NCBI GenBank assembly: GCA_947455805.1
Contig: CANGSN010000244.1
Span: 1-5,394 of the forward strand
Length of the DNA stretch: 5,394 bases
Origin: Planctomycetota bacterium
GTDB lineage: Bacteria > Planctomycetota > UBA1135 > UBA2386
Direction of reading: 5' to 3'
Shown: one piece after another, positions 5,231-5,394 of the stretch
Layout of the letters: each line of letters begins with the position of its first letter
Numbering within the stretch: the stretch's first letter is position 1
Notes under the pieces: generated by a model
Databases searched by the model: none
Told to the model about the DNA's origin: nothing
The model's input: the letters and a program-made list of their open reading frames with translations, nothing else
Translations under genes and position numbers: made by a program

Positions 5231-5394
5231 GTGCGCATCGACCCGCGGCAGTTGCACGGACGCAGCTTCGATCTCGTCGTCGTCGGCGCCGGCATCCACG
5301 GTGCTGCGGTCGCGCGCGACGCGGCGGTGCGCGGCTTGTCGGTGCTGCTCGCCGACGCGCGCGACGTCGCTGCCGGCACCAGTTCGCGCAGCTC
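5231..5394 (+). CDS. glpD: FAD-dependent glycerol-3-phosphate dehydrogenase, N-terminal fragment
   Basis: The gene starts at GTG 5231, the only usable start codon in this frame here, and runs off the right edge after 54 full codons. The fragment shows the N-terminal FAD-binding region of the GlpD/GlpA family: beta strand FDLVVVG, dinucleotide motif GAGIHG (19-24), AAVARDAAVRGLSVLLAD (25-42) and the family signature AAGTSSRS (48-54), normally followed by KLIHGGLRYLE beyond the edge. The enzyme oxidises sn-glycerol-3-phosphate to dihydroxyacetone phosphate at the inner face of the cytoplasmic membrane and reduces quinone. GlpD and the anaerobic GlpA cannot be told apart from this fragment alone; GlpD is the commoner choice when the gene stands alone. 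About 90 per cent of the protein is outside the window. It is divergent from the preceding gene, and the ribosome binding site is weak. Confidence 0.88.
   Translation, partial: MRIDPRQLHGRSFDLVVVGAGIHGAAVARDAAVRGLSVLLADARDVAAGTSSRS

Overview
The window is G+C-rich (roughly two thirds by eye) bacterial chromosome with very high third-position G+C, GTG or TTG starts at several genes and mostly weak Shine-Dalgarno sequences. The gene content is that of an aerobic, respiring bacterium with a ubiquinone or menaquinone pool. Lineage cannot be fixed from this stretch. A Planctomycetota- or Myxococcota-like high-GC bacterium is my guess, and it is only an inference.

Layout, left to right. A DUF2203-family gene, cut by the left edge, runs leftwards from 342. 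A divergent intergenic region of 140 bp separates it from a rightward pair: a complete electron-transfer-flavoprotein:quinone oxidoreductase (ETF-QO, 483-2192) followed within about 10 bp by a small two-helix membrane protein (2203-2709). This pair meets, tail to tail, a leftward gene for an exported protein with one CxxCH haem motif (2753-4036). Upstream of that lies a 325-bp non-coding stretch (4037-4361) unusually rich in long inverted repeats. Next is a leftward gene for a methyltransferase-fold protein whose SAM-binding glycine motif looks lost (4362-5156). After a short divergent promoter region (5157-5230), the right edge cuts the start of a rightward FAD-dependent glycerol-3-phosphate dehydrogenase (5231 onward).

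Functionally, the two flavoproteins feed electrons into the quinone pool: ETF-QO from fatty-acid and amino-acid oxidation via ETF, and GlpD from glycerol-3-phosphate. The haem-motif protein would act outside the cytoplasmic membrane, but its link to these enzymes is only positional. The genes for the ETF subunits are not in the window.

The points most worth a second look are the four extra cysteines next to the iron-sulphur domain of ETF-QO, the unrecognised exported single-haem-motif protein, and the inverted-repeat cluster at 4109-4359. No mobile element, CRISPR array, tRNA or rRNA was found.
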